Shown here one piece after another: positions 7,923 through 15,777 of a stretch of 64,000 bases of DNA (within the stretch, counting starts at the first letter, position 1; each line of letters begins with the position of its first letter). The position numbers and the translations under genes were made by a program. The stretch spans positions 120,285 through 184,284 of the forward strand of contig NZ_NINX01000055.1 in assembly GCF_002188635.1 (NCBI RefSeq). The letters are read 5' to 3'. Source of the stretch: Pigmentiphaga sp. NML030171 (GTDB lineage Bacteria > Pseudomonadota > Gammaproteobacteria > Burkholderiales > Burkholderiaceae_B). The notes beneath the pieces are model-generated. The model saw nothing but the letters and a program-made list of their open reading frames with translations, searched no databases and was not told where the DNA came from.

Positions 7923-8981
7923 TCAGTCCTCGGCCATGGCCAGGGCGAGCGCATCGGCGATCACCTCCCGGTCCAGGCCCTTGGTGATGAACACCAGGCG
8001 GGAATCGCGATCCTGGTCAGGCCACCGCGCGAGCGTGACGGGATCGTGGAACAGATGCTGTACCGCGTGCACGGCGACCGGCGCGCTTTCGCCCCTGAGG
8101 TTCAACAGGCCCTTCATCCGCAACAGGGCATCGCCATGGAAATAGGCCAGCCCGCCCAGCCAGGCACTGACGCGTTCCCAGTCCAGGGGCTGCTGGAAAC
8201 GGAAGGCGTGCGTGCGTATGCCGGCGTCGTGCCGGCCCGCCCTGCCCGCATGCTCGCAATCCGGGCCGCAGACGTGACGCATGACACCGGCCAGGTAACC
8301 GTCCGGTTCCGGTTCATCGCCGGTATCGGCCGCGCGGTGCCGAGGCAGCGCGCCCACTTCGAACAGGCGCGCCGGGTCCACCTCGCCACGGTCGGCGCGC
8401 ACCACGTCGGCCCCGGGATTCAGGCGCGCCAACCGCCCCAGCAGGGCCTCGGTCCGCGCCTCGTCCACCAGGTCGGTCTTGGTCAGTACCAGGCGGTCCG
8501 CCACCGCCGCCTGCTTCACGGATTCGGGCTGGCGGTCGAGCTGGGCCTCCGCGTTGACGGCATCGATGGTCGAGATGACGCTGTCCAGCGCATACAGCTG
8601 GCGGACATCGGCGTGCCTGAGCAGCGAATGAATGATGGGCGCGGGATCGGCCAGCCCGGTGGTCTCGATCACGACCCGGCGAAAGGCCGGGATCTCGCCC
8701 CGCTCGCGCTTGTCGTGCAGCTCGCGCAGCGTGGCGGCCAGGTCGTCGCGTATCGTGCAGCAGACACAGCCGCTGGCCAGCAGCACGGCCTCGCCGCTGA
8801 CCGCCTCGACCAGATGATGGTCCAGGCCGATCTCGCCGAACTCGTTGATGATGACCGCGGTGTCGGCCATGCCCGGATGGCGGATCAGGCGGCCCAGCAG
8901 CGTGGTCTTGCCGCTGCCCAGGAAGCCCGTCAGCAGCGATACGGGGGTGCGCAGCGCGGGCGCATTGGCGGTCGTGCTCAT
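7923..8981 (-). CDS. CobW/COG0523-family GTP-binding protein (putative metallochaperone)
   Basis: 352 residues from the ATG at 8981, which has AAGGGA five bases upstream. An ATG at 8999 is in frame but has no such site. The G domain has Walker A GFLGSGKTT, the family CxCC motif SGCVCC, a switch region ETTGLADP and the TKTD guanine-specificity motif. A Cys/His-rich stretch (HVCGPDCEHAGRAGRHD, about 240-260) could bind metal before the CobW C-terminal domain. The family delivers or senses Zn, Co or Fe. Its place between two metalloenzyme genes suggests it loads the LigJ-like or LigB-like enzyme, which is an inference. Confidence 0.88.
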   Translation of the reverse strand: MSTTANAPALRTPVSLLTGFLGSGKTTLLGRLIRHPGMADTAVIINEFGEIGLDHHLVEAVSGEAVLLASGCVCCTIRDDLAATLRELHDKRERGEIPAFRRVVIETTGLADPAPIIHSLLRHADVRQLYALDSVISTIDAVNAEAQLDRQPESVKQAAVADRLVLTKTDLVDEARTEALLGRLARLNPGADVVRADRGEVDPARLFEVGALPRHRAADTGDEPEPDGYLAGVMRHVCGPDCEHAGRAGRHDAGIRTHAFRFQQPLDWERVSAWLGGLAYFHGDALLRMKGLLNLRGESAPVAVHAVQHLFHDPVTLARWPDQDRDSRLVFITKGLDREVIADALALAMAED

Positions 8982-9030
8982 GTCCGTCCCTTCGGGCACG
9001 GGGCGCGCCGGCGGCGCCCCGTCCTGGTTC

Positions 9031-10038
9031 CTACTGCCGCAGCTTGAAGACCTTGCGGGCGTTGTCCTCGAAGATCTTCTTCTTGTCGGCCGCGCTCAGC
9101 CAGTCGAAGCCCTCGATCAGCGGCTTGACGTCGTCCATCGAGCGGCCCGTGGCCGGATCGACCGACGACCCCACGCCGGGGCACTCCGTGCCGAACAGGC
9201 AGCGGTCCACGCCCACCGTCTTGATCAGCAGGCGCAGCGCTTCCTCGGTATACAGCACCGTGTCGAAGTAGAGCTTTTCCAGGCGATCGGTGAAGCGGTC
9301 GCCCTCGGGCCGCCGCAGCGAGGGCGCCTGGAAGCGGCCCAGCTGGTAGGGGATGGCGCCGCCGCCGTGGCTGACCACCACCTTCAGGTCGGGGAAATCC
9401 TTGTAGACGTTGGAGTTCAGCAGGCCGAATACCGCCACCGTCTCTTCGTTGATGAAGTGCAGCGAATAGGGCACGCGCTCGGAACGCGATCCCGTGCCGT
9501 GGATGTGCGCCGGCACGTCCAGTTCGCACAGCTTCTCGTACAGCGGATACCAGTAGCGGTCGCCCAGCGGCGGCGCTTCTTCCGAACCGTTCTCGAACGG
9601 ATCGGGGTTCAACAGACAGCCGCCGAAACCCAGTTCTCGGATGCAGCGCTCCAGTTCGGGCAGCACCCGCTCGATCGGCTCGCCCGCCACCTGGGGCAGG
9701 CCCGCCACGCCGGCGAAGGTCTCCGGAAAAAGCTGGGTCTGCCGGTAGATGATGTTGTTGCACTCCTCGGTGAACCAGTCGATGATCCGCGCCGGACGCT
9801 CGGACTGCATCAGCTGGAAAGGACGGGGCGACACCAGCTGCAGGTCCGTGCCGTGTTTCTTCAGGTAGTCCAGGTGCCCCATCGGCCAGGTCTCGGCCTT
9901 GTTGGCGGCGGCCCGGATCTCGTCGTCCGTGACTTTCACCTTGCCGCGGCCGTGGCTGCCGCGGCTGGCGAGCAGGCTCGCCTTGTAGGCCCACAGTTCC
10001 GTGGGCGCGCTTACGTGGGCATGGCAATCGATGATCAT
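9031..10038 (-). CDS. LigJ-like 4-oxalomesaconate hydratase (amidohydrolase 2 family)
   Basis: 335 residues from the ATG at 10038, with GGAG eight bases upstream. It is a TIM-barrel amidohydrolase: the metal site opens with IIDCHAHV (residues 2-9), followed by HIHGTGS, VVVSHGGGAIPYQLGR and LFGTECPGVGSS. The overall pattern matches LigJ, which hydrates 4-oxalomesaconate to CHA, the substrate of the aldolases encoded downstream in this operon. Related ACMSD and gamma-resorcylate decarboxylases are the main alternatives. A hairpin of GGGGCGC and GCGCCCC (9000-9020) lies between this gene and the GTPase. An ATACAGTAT operator and TATAAT box lie just upstream. Confidence 0.82.
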   Translation of the reverse strand: MIIDCHAHVSAPTELWAYKASLLASRGSHGRGKVKVTDDEIRAAANKAETWPMGHLDYLKKHGTDLQLVSPRPFQLMQSERPARIIDWFTEECNNIIYRQTQLFPETFAGVAGLPQVAGEPIERVLPELERCIRELGFGGCLLNPDPFENGSEEAPPLGDRYWYPLYEKLCELDVPAHIHGTGSRSERVPYSLHFINEETVAVFGLLNSNVYKDFPDLKVVVSHGGGAIPYQLGRFQAPSLRRPEGDRFTDRLEKLYFDTVLYTEEALRLLIKTVGVDRCLFGTECPGVGSSVDPATGRSMDDVKPLIEGFDWLSAADKKKIFEDNARKVFKLRQ

Positions 10039-10070
10039 GGGTGGGTCTCCTCCAACCTCGCTATAACACT

Positions 10071-10084
10071 CATACAGTATTATA
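10071..10084 (-). promoter_or_regulatory. Promoter and GntR-type operator of the ligJ operon
   Basis: On the minus strand a perfect TATAAT -10 (10079-10084) overlaps ATACTGTAT (10072-10080). The same nine-base core, ATACAGTAT or its complement, occurs before the second Rieske gene, before the porin remnant and, with one change, before the second GntR gene. Binding by the 15778-16530 regulator is inferred. Confidence 0.6.
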
Positions 10085-10133
10085 CATATCCGCCGCATTT
10101 GGACCAGTCCCGGCCCTTGCGGCGCGGAGGGAC

Positions 10134-11402
10134 TCAGTGGCCTCCGTCATCCTCCAGTCCCATGGCCTGGCGATACGCCCGCGCCACCGGTTCGGGCTGT
10201 CCGGCCTGGAAGACATAGTCGTGCAGGTGCCGGCCGAACACCGGATGGGCCTTCAGTTCCGCCAGCGGCAGTCCGCCGGTCAGGATCTCGCGAAAGGCAA
10301 GGGGCAGTTCCACCCGGTGATTCCTGTCCGGATCGCGCATCACTCCCTTGGGGTCCGCGCCTGCCGCCACAGCGTCCAGTTCCTCGAAGAACTTCTTGCG
10401 GATCATGGTGATGCCCCGGTCGCTGGCGCTCAGGTTCTCCAGGCTGCGGTCCGCGATCCGCCCCTGCCCCACCCATGCCACGAAGTCCTGGTTCATCACG
10501 TGCGACGAGATCCAGTCGCCGCGCTCGTCGCGGATGGGGCCGTGCCAGGTGGGAATGGAGGGCTGCACATACGGTTCGCTTTCCCGGGGAACGCGGGTGT
10601 AGGACCAGCACACGCTCAGCGTGTTCTCGTCGTCGATGGGCACGCGCCACTCGAAGTGGTCCCCCAGGAACACCGCGTTGGGCCACAGGCAGACGCGCCC
10701 GACCGCCCACAGCGGGTCCTCTTTCCTGCCGTTGCCCCGGACCCGCCGGTACAGGAAGCCATGCTCGAACTCGTCGAAGCCGACCTCCTTGTGCACGGGC
10801 GAATAGGGTTGCAGCACCCCCTGCTGGCGCAGGCTCCAGTTGTTGTGCATCCACTCGAAGTGCACCGGATCGATGGAGTTCTCCTGGCACTGGAACCAGT
10901 TGCAGGGGATTTCCGACAGCACGATCTGGCGAAAGCCGTTGGGCCACGAAAAGGCCTCCCAGTCGGGCAGGAGCGGCGCCGGGGCCGGTCCCATGTAGGC
11001 CCACAGCAGACCGGCCTTTTCCTGGACGGGATAGGCCGTGATCCGGATGCGGTCCTTCATGCGCGCCTCGGGATGGGCAACGTCCTCGTAGGGTTGCTCC
11101 AGGCATGCGCCGTCCGCGCCGAAGCGCCAGCCGTGATAGTTGCAGCGCAGGCCCTCGGACTCCGGGAAACCGTAGGCCAGGTCCGCCCGGCGGTGCGGGC
11201 AATGGCGATCGACCAGCCCCCATCTGCCTTCCAGGTCGCGATAAAGCACCAGGTCTTCGCCGAACAAGCGCACGGCCTTGGTTGCGCGGCTGTCGAACTC
11301 CGTGACGCCCGCGACCGGCATCCAGTAGCGCCGCAGCAGTTCCCCCATCGGCGTGCCCCGCCCCACGCGGGTCAGCAACTCGTTCTTTTCTTGGTTCAGC
11401 AT
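10134..11402 (-). CDS. Rieske [2Fe-2S] aromatic-ring oxygenase, phthalate 4,5-dioxygenase-like alpha subunit (copy 1)
   Basis: 422 residues. The N-terminal Rieske centre is CPH and CNYH separated by 16 residues (about 68-90). The catalytic domain has the mononuclear iron site in QENSIDPVHFEWMH (about 173-186). The family hydroxylates aromatic acids or O-demethylates methoxybenzoates and needs an electron-supplying reductase, which is not encoded anywhere in this window. It is a clear paralogue of the gene at 13970-15247, sharing long identical runs such as PGTPMGELLRRYW-like N-termini and the whole iron-site segment. It is divergent from a GntR regulator across an AT-rich operator. The exact substrate is unknown. 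Confidence 0.9.
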   Translation of the reverse strand: MLNQEKNELLTRVGRGTPMGELLRRYWMPVAGVTEFDSRATKAVRLFGEDLVLYRDLEGRWGLVDRHCPHRRADLAYGFPESEGLRCNYHGWRFGADGACLEQPYEDVAHPEARMKDRIRITAYPVQEKAGLLWAYMGPAPAPLLPDWEAFSWPNGFRQIVLSEIPCNWFQCQENSIDPVHFEWMHNNWSLRQQGVLQPYSPVHKEVGFDEFEHGFLYRRVRGNGRKEDPLWAVGRVCLWPNAVFLGDHFEWRVPIDDENTLSVCWSYTRVPRESEPYVQPSIPTWHGPIRDERGDWISSHVMNQDFVAWVGQGRIADRSLENLSASDRGITMIRKKFFEELDAVAAGADPKGVMRDPDRNHRVELPLAFREILTGGLPLAELKAHPVFGRHLHDYVFQAGQPEPVARAYRQAMGLEDDGGH

Positions 11403-11450
11403 GATCAGCCAGTGTCTAAGGATAGAAAGGAAGAGCGCGAGGCTCCATGC

Positions 11451-11503
11451 CTATATATATTATATATCATACTTAAACCAAGCAAGGCACGGCACCCTAT
11501 AAT
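11451..11503. promoter_or_regulatory. Divergent Rieske-1/GntR-1 promoter region with ATATAT inverted-repeat operator
   Basis: ATATATATTATATAT at 11453-11467 (ATATAT arms around ATT) recurs identically at 12386-12400 upstream of the Bug gene. It lies between the divergent Rieske and GntR genes. A TATAAT box at 11498-11503 can serve the GntR gene. The two identical copies in one regulatory neighbourhood suggest an operator for the adjacent GntR protein. Confidence 0.55.
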
Positions 11504-11544
11504 GCGATCCACCGCCGTCACGCTTTGCCCTCAAAGGATCAGGA

Positions 11545-12291
11545 TTGGTCAGCAAGCCTCTTTCTTCGCCCCCCTCGTGGGCAGCCGTCCCCAACGCCAC
11601 GCTGTCGGGCGGCATCGTGGCGCAGATACGGGCGGCGGTCCTGAACCGGGAAATCGTCGCCGGACAGTTCCTGGGCAGCGAAGCCGCGCTGTCCGAGCAG
11701 TTCGGCGTCAGCCGCATGGCGGCGCGCGACGCCCTGCGCACGCTGGAAGGGCTGGGCATCGTCGAGATCCGCATGGGCGCCCGCGGCGGCGTCTGGGTCG
11801 CCCAAGGCAACCCGGACCGGCTGGCCGACGCGCTGGCCATCCACCTCAAGCTCATCGGCATCACCTCGGGCGAAGTGTTCGACGCGCAGATGGCGATCGA
11901 GGAAATGGCCGCCCGGCTGGCGGCGGAACGGCGCGACGAGGCCGACCTGGAACATCTGCGCGGCGTGTTGGCCGAGCTGTCCTCGCTGAAAGGCGAGCTC
12001 GACCGCTTCGCCGATGCATCCATGCGCTTTCACGAAGCCATCGTGCGCGCGTCCCACAGCCGCATCCTGCTTGCGCAGTTCCACGCGCTGAGTTTCGTGC
12101 TCGAACCGGTGCTGCGCCCCAACCTCACTTCGGCATCGGCGGTCCGCATCGTGCGCCACCACAAACTGCTGCTCGAGGCCATCGAGTCCGCCGACGGCGT
12201 GGAAGCGGCCAGGCTGATGCGGGAACGGTTGGCCTACCAGCGCGCCAGGACGCTGTCCCAGGAAGCGGACACCGCCTCGCGCGCGGACTGA
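11545..12291 (+). CDS. FadR/VanR-subfamily GntR transcriptional regulator (GntR-1)
   Basis: 248 residues. The only suitable start is TTG 11545, with AAGGATCAGGA just upstream. ATG 11502 is out of frame. The N-terminal winged helix-turn-helix includes GGIVAQIRAAVL, LGSEAALSEQFGVSR and AARDALRTLEGLG (about 18-85). The C-terminal FCD helical ligand domain has a SMRFHEAIVRASH segment containing a likely metal-ligand histidine. Such regulators are usually repressors released by a carboxylic acid. It is divergent from Rieske copy 1 and a paralogue of GntR-2. A pathway intermediate as inducer is inferred. Confidence 0.88.
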   Translation: MVSKPLSSPPSWAAVPNATLSGGIVAQIRAAVLNREIVAGQFLGSEAALSEQFGVSRMAARDALRTLEGLGIVEIRMGARGGVWVAQGNPDRLADALAIHLKLIGITSGEVFDAQMAIEEMAARLAAERRDEADLEHLRGVLAELSSLKGELDRFADASMRFHEAIVRASHSRILLAQFHALSFVLEPVLRPNLTSASAVRIVRHHKLLLEAIESADGVEAARLMRERLAYQRARTLSQEADTASRAD

Positions 12292-12313
12292 CGCCCCTCC
12301 CCCTCGAGTCCTG

Positions 12314-12350
12314 CTCCGCCCGCTGTCCTGACCCGGGACGGCGGGCGGAG
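12314..12350 (+). terminator. Strong hairpin after the GntR-1 gene
   Basis: CTCCGCCCGC (12314-12323) pairs perfectly with GCGGGCGGAG (12341-12350), with further GTCC/GGAC pairing inside. There is no T-run after it, so it may be a factor-dependent terminator or an insulator before the next promoter. Confidence 0.45.
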
Positions 12351-12373
12351 CCGCGTGCGCTCATGCTTTTCTC

Positions 12374-12402
12374 TTGTCTAATTTCATATATATTATATAT
12401 TA
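12374..12402 (+). promoter_or_regulatory. Promoter and ATATAT operator of Bug gene 1
   Basis: TTGTCT (12374-12379) and TATATT (12396-12401), 16 bases apart, make a plausible promoter. The 15-base block 12386-12400 is identical to the block upstream of GntR-1 at 11453-11467 and would cover the -10 region, consistent with repression by GntR-1. Confidence 0.55.
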
Positions 12403-12454
12403 TAGATAGAGTCCGGCACGTAGAAAGCCGGCCCACCCCAGCATGGAGACAGCC

Positions 12455-13450
12455 ATGGTTCACGCGTTCCCGTTCTCAGCCGGACTGCCGCTTGCGGTCG
12501 GGCTGCTCGTCTGTTGCACCGGCGTCCAGGCGCAGCCCGACCCGGCCGCCTCGTCGCCCTACCCCCGCCGCGCGGTCAAGATCGTCGTTCCCTACAGTCC
12601 GGGCACCAGCGCGGACGCCATCGCCCGGCGCGCGGCCGAACAACTGTCGCAACGACTGGGCCAGAACACCTATGTCGAGAACCGGTCGGGCGCCAGCGGC
12701 ATCATCGGCACGGCCTACGCCGCCGGTGCCGCGCCGGACGGCCATACGCTCATGGTCGGCCCCACCACGCTGGTCATCACGCCCGCCTTTCGCCCCACGC
12801 CCTACGATCCGGTCAAGAGCTTCGTGCCCGTGGGCCAGATCGCCGAAAGCGCCCAGGTCGTCATCACCGGCGCGAACACACCAGCCGGCAACTTCAAGGA
12901 ACTGGTGGCCCTGCTCAAGGCCCGCCCCGACGATGCGTCCTATGCCTCGCCGGGCATCGCCTCCACCGCCCACCTGTACACGACCGTGCTGCAGAACATG
13001 GTGGGGGTGAAGATGCGCCACATACCCGCCGGCGGCCTGAACAGCGCGATCATGGACGTGGTCCAGGGCAGCGTGACCATGATGATCGCCCCGATCGAGG
13101 CGGCGCGGCCGCTGGTGGCCTCGGGCAAGCTCAAGGCCATCGCCCAGACGGGCGCGGCGCGCTCGCCCCTGATGGCCGACGTGCCCACGCTGGAGGAACT
13201 GGGCTATCCCGGCTATCGGCTGGCGGTCTGGGTCGGGCTGTACGCGCCGGCGGGAACCCCGGAGCCTGTCGTGGCGCGGCTCAACCGCGAGCTGAAAGCC
13301 ATCTTCGACGCGCCGGCCATGCGCACCGCGCTGGCCGATACGGGCTTCAACGTGGTGCTGGGCTCGCCCGAGGACCTGGGCCGGCTCACCCGCGCCGAAT
13401 TCGACCGCTGGAAACAGGTCATCAAGACCGAAGGCATCAGCCCGGAATAA
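12455..13450 (+). CDS. Bug-family (TctC) tripartite tricarboxylate transporter substrate-binding protein, Bug 1
   Basis: 331 residues from ATG 12455, which has GGAGA at the right distance. ATG 12443 is in frame but lacks it. A signal peptide (about 1-26, cut after VQAQ) precedes the two-lobed periplasmic binding fold. Family landmarks are IVVPYSPGTSADAIAR, NRSGASGIIGTAYAA, PDGHTLMVG, and DVPTLEELGYPGY. Bug proteins capture carboxylates, often aromatic acids. No TctA/TctB membrane genes are nearby, as is common in Bordetella. Its promoter shares the GntR-1 operator, so it probably collects the substrate of this pathway. Confidence 0.92.
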   Translation: MVHAFPFSAGLPLAVGLLVCCTGVQAQPDPAASSPYPRRAVKIVVPYSPGTSADAIARRAAEQLSQRLGQNTYVENRSGASGIIGTAYAAGAAPDGHTLMVGPTTLVITPAFRPTPYDPVKSFVPVGQIAESAQVVITGANTPAGNFKELVALLKARPDDASYASPGIASTAHLYTTVLQNMVGVKMRHIPAGGLNSAIMDVVQGSVTMMIAPIEAARPLVASGKLKAIAQTGAARSPLMADVPTLEELGYPGYRLAVWVGLYAPAGTPEPVVARLNRELKAIFDAPAMRTALADTGFNVVLGSPEDLGRLTRAEFDRWKQVIKTEGISPE

Positions 13451-13469
13451 CCCGCGGCACGGTGGGACA

Positions 13470-13872
13470 CCCGTCAGGCCGCGCGGGCCGCGGACACCCG
13501 GGCCGGCTCGCCCTGTCCGGGCGCGCCGCGATGGATGAACGCGGGCGACATGTCGGCGAAACGGCGGCAGCCGATCTGCGCCAGCGTGGTCCGGACTTCG
13601 TCGGCCAGCACCGGCAGCGTTCCCACCGCCTCCCGGACCGCGCGCGAGGCATCGCCAGCTCACGCCGCCGCGCCACTGAGCCTTCATGAAGGCGGCCACC
13701 CGGTGGATGTCGCCCCCTTCCACGTAGCGCGCATAGAGTCCCACTTGACCAACTCGCGCATCATGCCGCCCTGGTCGAGCATCTCCTGCGCCCAATGGAT
13801 CTCGCCATTGCGCGAACCGCGCTTGCCGTCCTGGAAGGCCTTCGCTTTGTCTTGACACGAACACCCAAACAC
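13470..13872 (-). pseudogene. Decayed gene remnant, at least two frameshifts, identity uncertain
   Basis: On the minus strand coding-like sequence passes through three frames. The first piece includes NGEIHWAQEMLDQGG and MMRELVKW (about 13740-13850). The next is GLYARYVEGGDIHRVAAFMK (about 13680-13740). The last, ending TGA near 13475, contains VLADEVRTTLAQIGCRRF. The last piece is reminiscent of the C-terminus of FMN-dependent alpha-hydroxy-acid oxidases, but this is a weak impression. No start codon or ribosome site is left. It lies between Bug 1 and the promoter of Rieske copy 2, suggesting the island once held another enzyme. Confidence 0.5.
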
Positions 13873-13884
13873 GCATACTGTATG
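13852..13884 (+). promoter_or_regulatory. Promoter and operator of Rieske copy 2
   Basis: A perfect TTGACA -35 (13852-13857) is followed 16 bases on by CATACT (13874-13879). The latter is the left half of the palindrome CATACTGTATG (13874-13884), which matches the operator core found at the ligJ, porin-remnant and GntR-2 promoters. A repressor bound here would occlude the -10. Confidence 0.65.
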
Positions 13885-13969
13885 TTAAATAGCAGACTTA
13901 ATTCACCAACAATGAACGACTTGCAGGCAGACCCGCATGGTTGTCGCCGGATGCCGAGGGAGACGACAC

Positions 13970-15247
13970 ATGCTTAGCGAAGCGAAGAACCGTCAATTGA
14001 CTCGGGTGGGGCCCGGCACCCCCATGGGGGAACTGCTACGGCGCTATTGGCACCCGATCGCGGCGGTCAGCGAATTCGACAAGATGGAGACCAAGCCCGT
14101 CCGGCTGCTGGGCGAAGATCTCGTGCTGTACAAGGACCTGGGCGGCAACTTCGGCCTGATCGACCGGCGCTGCGCCCACCGGCGGGCGGACCTGTCCTAT
14201 GGCTTCGTCGAGCAATCGGGCCTTCGCTGCAACTACCACGGCTGGCTGTTCGACCGCGACGGCCGCTGTACCGAGCAACCCTACGAGGACATCGCGGCGC
14301 CCCATGCCCGCATGAAGGAACGCCTGCGCATCACCGCCTATCCGGTGGAACAGAAGGCCGGCATGCTGTGGGCCTATCTCGGCCCGCCGCCCGCGCCGCT
14401 GGTTCCCAACTGGGAACCCTTCACCTGGAAGAACGGCTTCGCCCAGATCGTCATCTCCGAGATTCCCTGCAACTGGCTGCAGTGCCAGGAGAACTCCATC
14501 GACCCCGTGCACTTCGAATGGATGCACTCGAACTGGAGCATTCGCCTCAAGGGCGAGACCGGCCCTTACGCGCCCACGCACATCAAGGTGGATTTCGAGG
14601 AATTCGACTACGGCATCATCTACAAGCGGCTGCGCGAAGACACCAGCGAGCGCCATCCCCTGTGGACCGTCGGCCGCGTCTGCCTGTGGCCACAGGCGTT
14701 CTGCCTGGGCGACCACATCGAATGGCGGATCCCCATCGACGACGAGAACACGCTCAGCATCGCCTGGGCCTTCTCGCGCGTTCCCAAGGAACAGGAGCCC
14801 TATGAACAAGGGCCCATCCCGGCCTGGCACGGCCCCGTGGTGGATCCCGACACCGGCCGCTGGATCTCCAGCCACGTCATGAACCAGGATTTCGTGGCCT
14901 GGGTCGGGCAAGGCACCATCGCCGATCGCACCAAGGAAAACCTGGCCTCCAGCGACCGCGGCATCGCCATGCTGCGCAAGCGCTTCGGCGAGGACATGGA
15001 CGCCGTGGCGGATGGACGCGATCCCAGCGGGCTGATCCGCGACCCGGCCGTGAACGAATGCGTCGAGCTGCCCATAGCCGGACGCCATCTGTTCACCGAG
15101 GGCCTGACCCGTGAACAACTGCTGGCGCATCCCATACTGGGCAAGCACCTGGCCGACTATCCGTTCCAGGCCGGACAGCCGGACGAGGTCAAGGCCGCCT
15201 ACCGCGCAGCGATGGGCCTGCGCGACGAGGACGTGCAGGCGCACTAG
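13970..15247 (+). CDS. Rieske [2Fe-2S] aromatic-ring oxygenase, phthalate 4,5-dioxygenase-like alpha subunit (copy 2)
   Basis: 425 residues from ATG 13970, preceded by GAGGGAG at seven bases. An in-frame ATG at 13937 would add 11 residues absent from copy 1. The Rieske ligands are CAH and CNYH, again 16 residues apart, and the iron site QENSIDPVHFEWMH is identical to copy 1. The two proteins are colinear over their whole length, so one arose from the other or both were acquired as a pair. Separate operators suggest different inducers or substrates. It is followed by a good intrinsic terminator. No reductase gene accompanies it. Confidence 0.9.
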   Translation: MLSEAKNRQLTRVGPGTPMGELLRRYWHPIAAVSEFDKMETKPVRLLGEDLVLYKDLGGNFGLIDRRCAHRRADLSYGFVEQSGLRCNYHGWLFDRDGRCTEQPYEDIAAPHARMKERLRITAYPVEQKAGMLWAYLGPPPAPLVPNWEPFTWKNGFAQIVISEIPCNWLQCQENSIDPVHFEWMHSNWSIRLKGETGPYAPTHIKVDFEEFDYGIIYKRLREDTSERHPLWTVGRVCLWPQAFCLGDHIEWRIPIDDENTLSIAWAFSRVPKEQEPYEQGPIPAWHGPVVDPDTGRWISSHVMNQDFVAWVGQGTIADRTKENLASSDRGIAMLRKRFGEDMDAVADGRDPSGLIRDPAVNECVELPIAGRHLFTEGLTREQLLAHPILGKHLADYPFQAGQPDEVKAAYRAAMGLRDEDVQAH

Positions 15248-15267
15248 CTCCGCGCGTAAGCCAGGAC

Positions 15268-15289
15268 AACCCGGCATGGCCGGGTTTTT
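15268..15289 (+). terminator. Intrinsic terminator of Rieske copy 2
   Basis: AACCCGGC (15268-15275) pairs perfectly with GCCGGGTT (15279-15286) around the loop ATG and runs into five T residues. It lies 21 bases after the stop codon. Confidence 0.85.
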
Positions 15290-15294
15290 CTTCG

Positions 15295-15324
15295 TTGACA
15301 CCCCCTCTTTTACTTATACAGTAT
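15295..15324 (+). promoter_or_regulatory. Orphaned promoter and operator in front of the porin remnant
   Basis: TTGACA (15295-15300) and ATACAGTAT (15316-15324) have the same arrangement as the Rieske copy 2 promoter. The only thing downstream is a broken porin gene, so this was probably its regulated promoter. Confidence 0.5.
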
Positions 15325-15374
15325 GCGTAATTAGACCGGATCATCGCCGTAACGGCAAGCGCCCGCGCGTGCGC

Positions 15375-15722
15375 CGCCTGTACGACGCGGGCTCACGCCT
15401 TGGCTTCCGGGGTACGGAAGCGCTGGGCAACGGCTAGAGCGCGCACTTCGTCATCGAAGGCGGCTTCAACATGGACAATGGCGGCAACATCGATCCCAAC
15501 GGCAGGCCAAACACGTCGACCGGGTCGGATTGGGTCTCCAGCGGCTTCGGCGTGCAGAGCGGTGGCATAGGGCGCGGCATGGCGGTGGGCGTGGTCCGCG
15601 TGAACGACACCGTCAGGTACATCTCGCCGCGGCTGTTCGGCCTGTTCGAGGTCATCGTCGGAGCGTCCACCACCAAGCCATTTGCTCGTTTTCTGGTAAG
15701 AGGCAGGGGCCCGAGGTCATGA
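15375..15722 (+). pseudogene. Outer-membrane porin remnant with in-frame stop
   Basis: One frame reads LYDAGSRLGFRGTEALGNG, then a TAG stop (15435-15437), then SAHFVIEGGFNMDNGG and, further on, VRYISPRLFGLFEV. These match the order of early beta-strands in general porins of the Burkholderiales (the SRLGFRGTEDLGNGL and FxLExGFNxDxG pattern). The signal peptide and most of the barrel are missing, and the end (from about 15660) no longer looks porin-like. The stop replaces what is normally a leucine codon (TTG to TAG would suffice). The gene was probably the uptake porin of this island. Confidence 0.7.
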
Positions 15723-15729
15723 GAGCGGA

Positions 15730-15749
15730 TATAATTGCTCATACAGTCT
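15730..15749 (+). promoter_or_regulatory. Promoter and operator of the GntR-2 gene
   Basis: TATAAT (15730-15735) is followed by ATACAGTCT (15741-15749), one change from the ATACAGTAT core. The operator would cover the transcription start, fitting autorepression. Confidence 0.55.
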
Positions 15750-15777
15750 GCGACTTATGAACGGTGGAACAGAAAAA

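Noticed and set aside
5499..9047. Open frame of 1182 codons on the plus strand across the ligJ-ligB-aldolase operon
   Set aside because: It is the antisense of five well-supported minus-strand genes. Its His/Gly/Gln-rich composition is typical of GC-rich antisense frames.
10041..13010. 989-codon plus-strand frame across Rieske-1, GntR-1 and Bug 1
   Set aside because: It crosses an intergenic operator region and three real genes in other frames.
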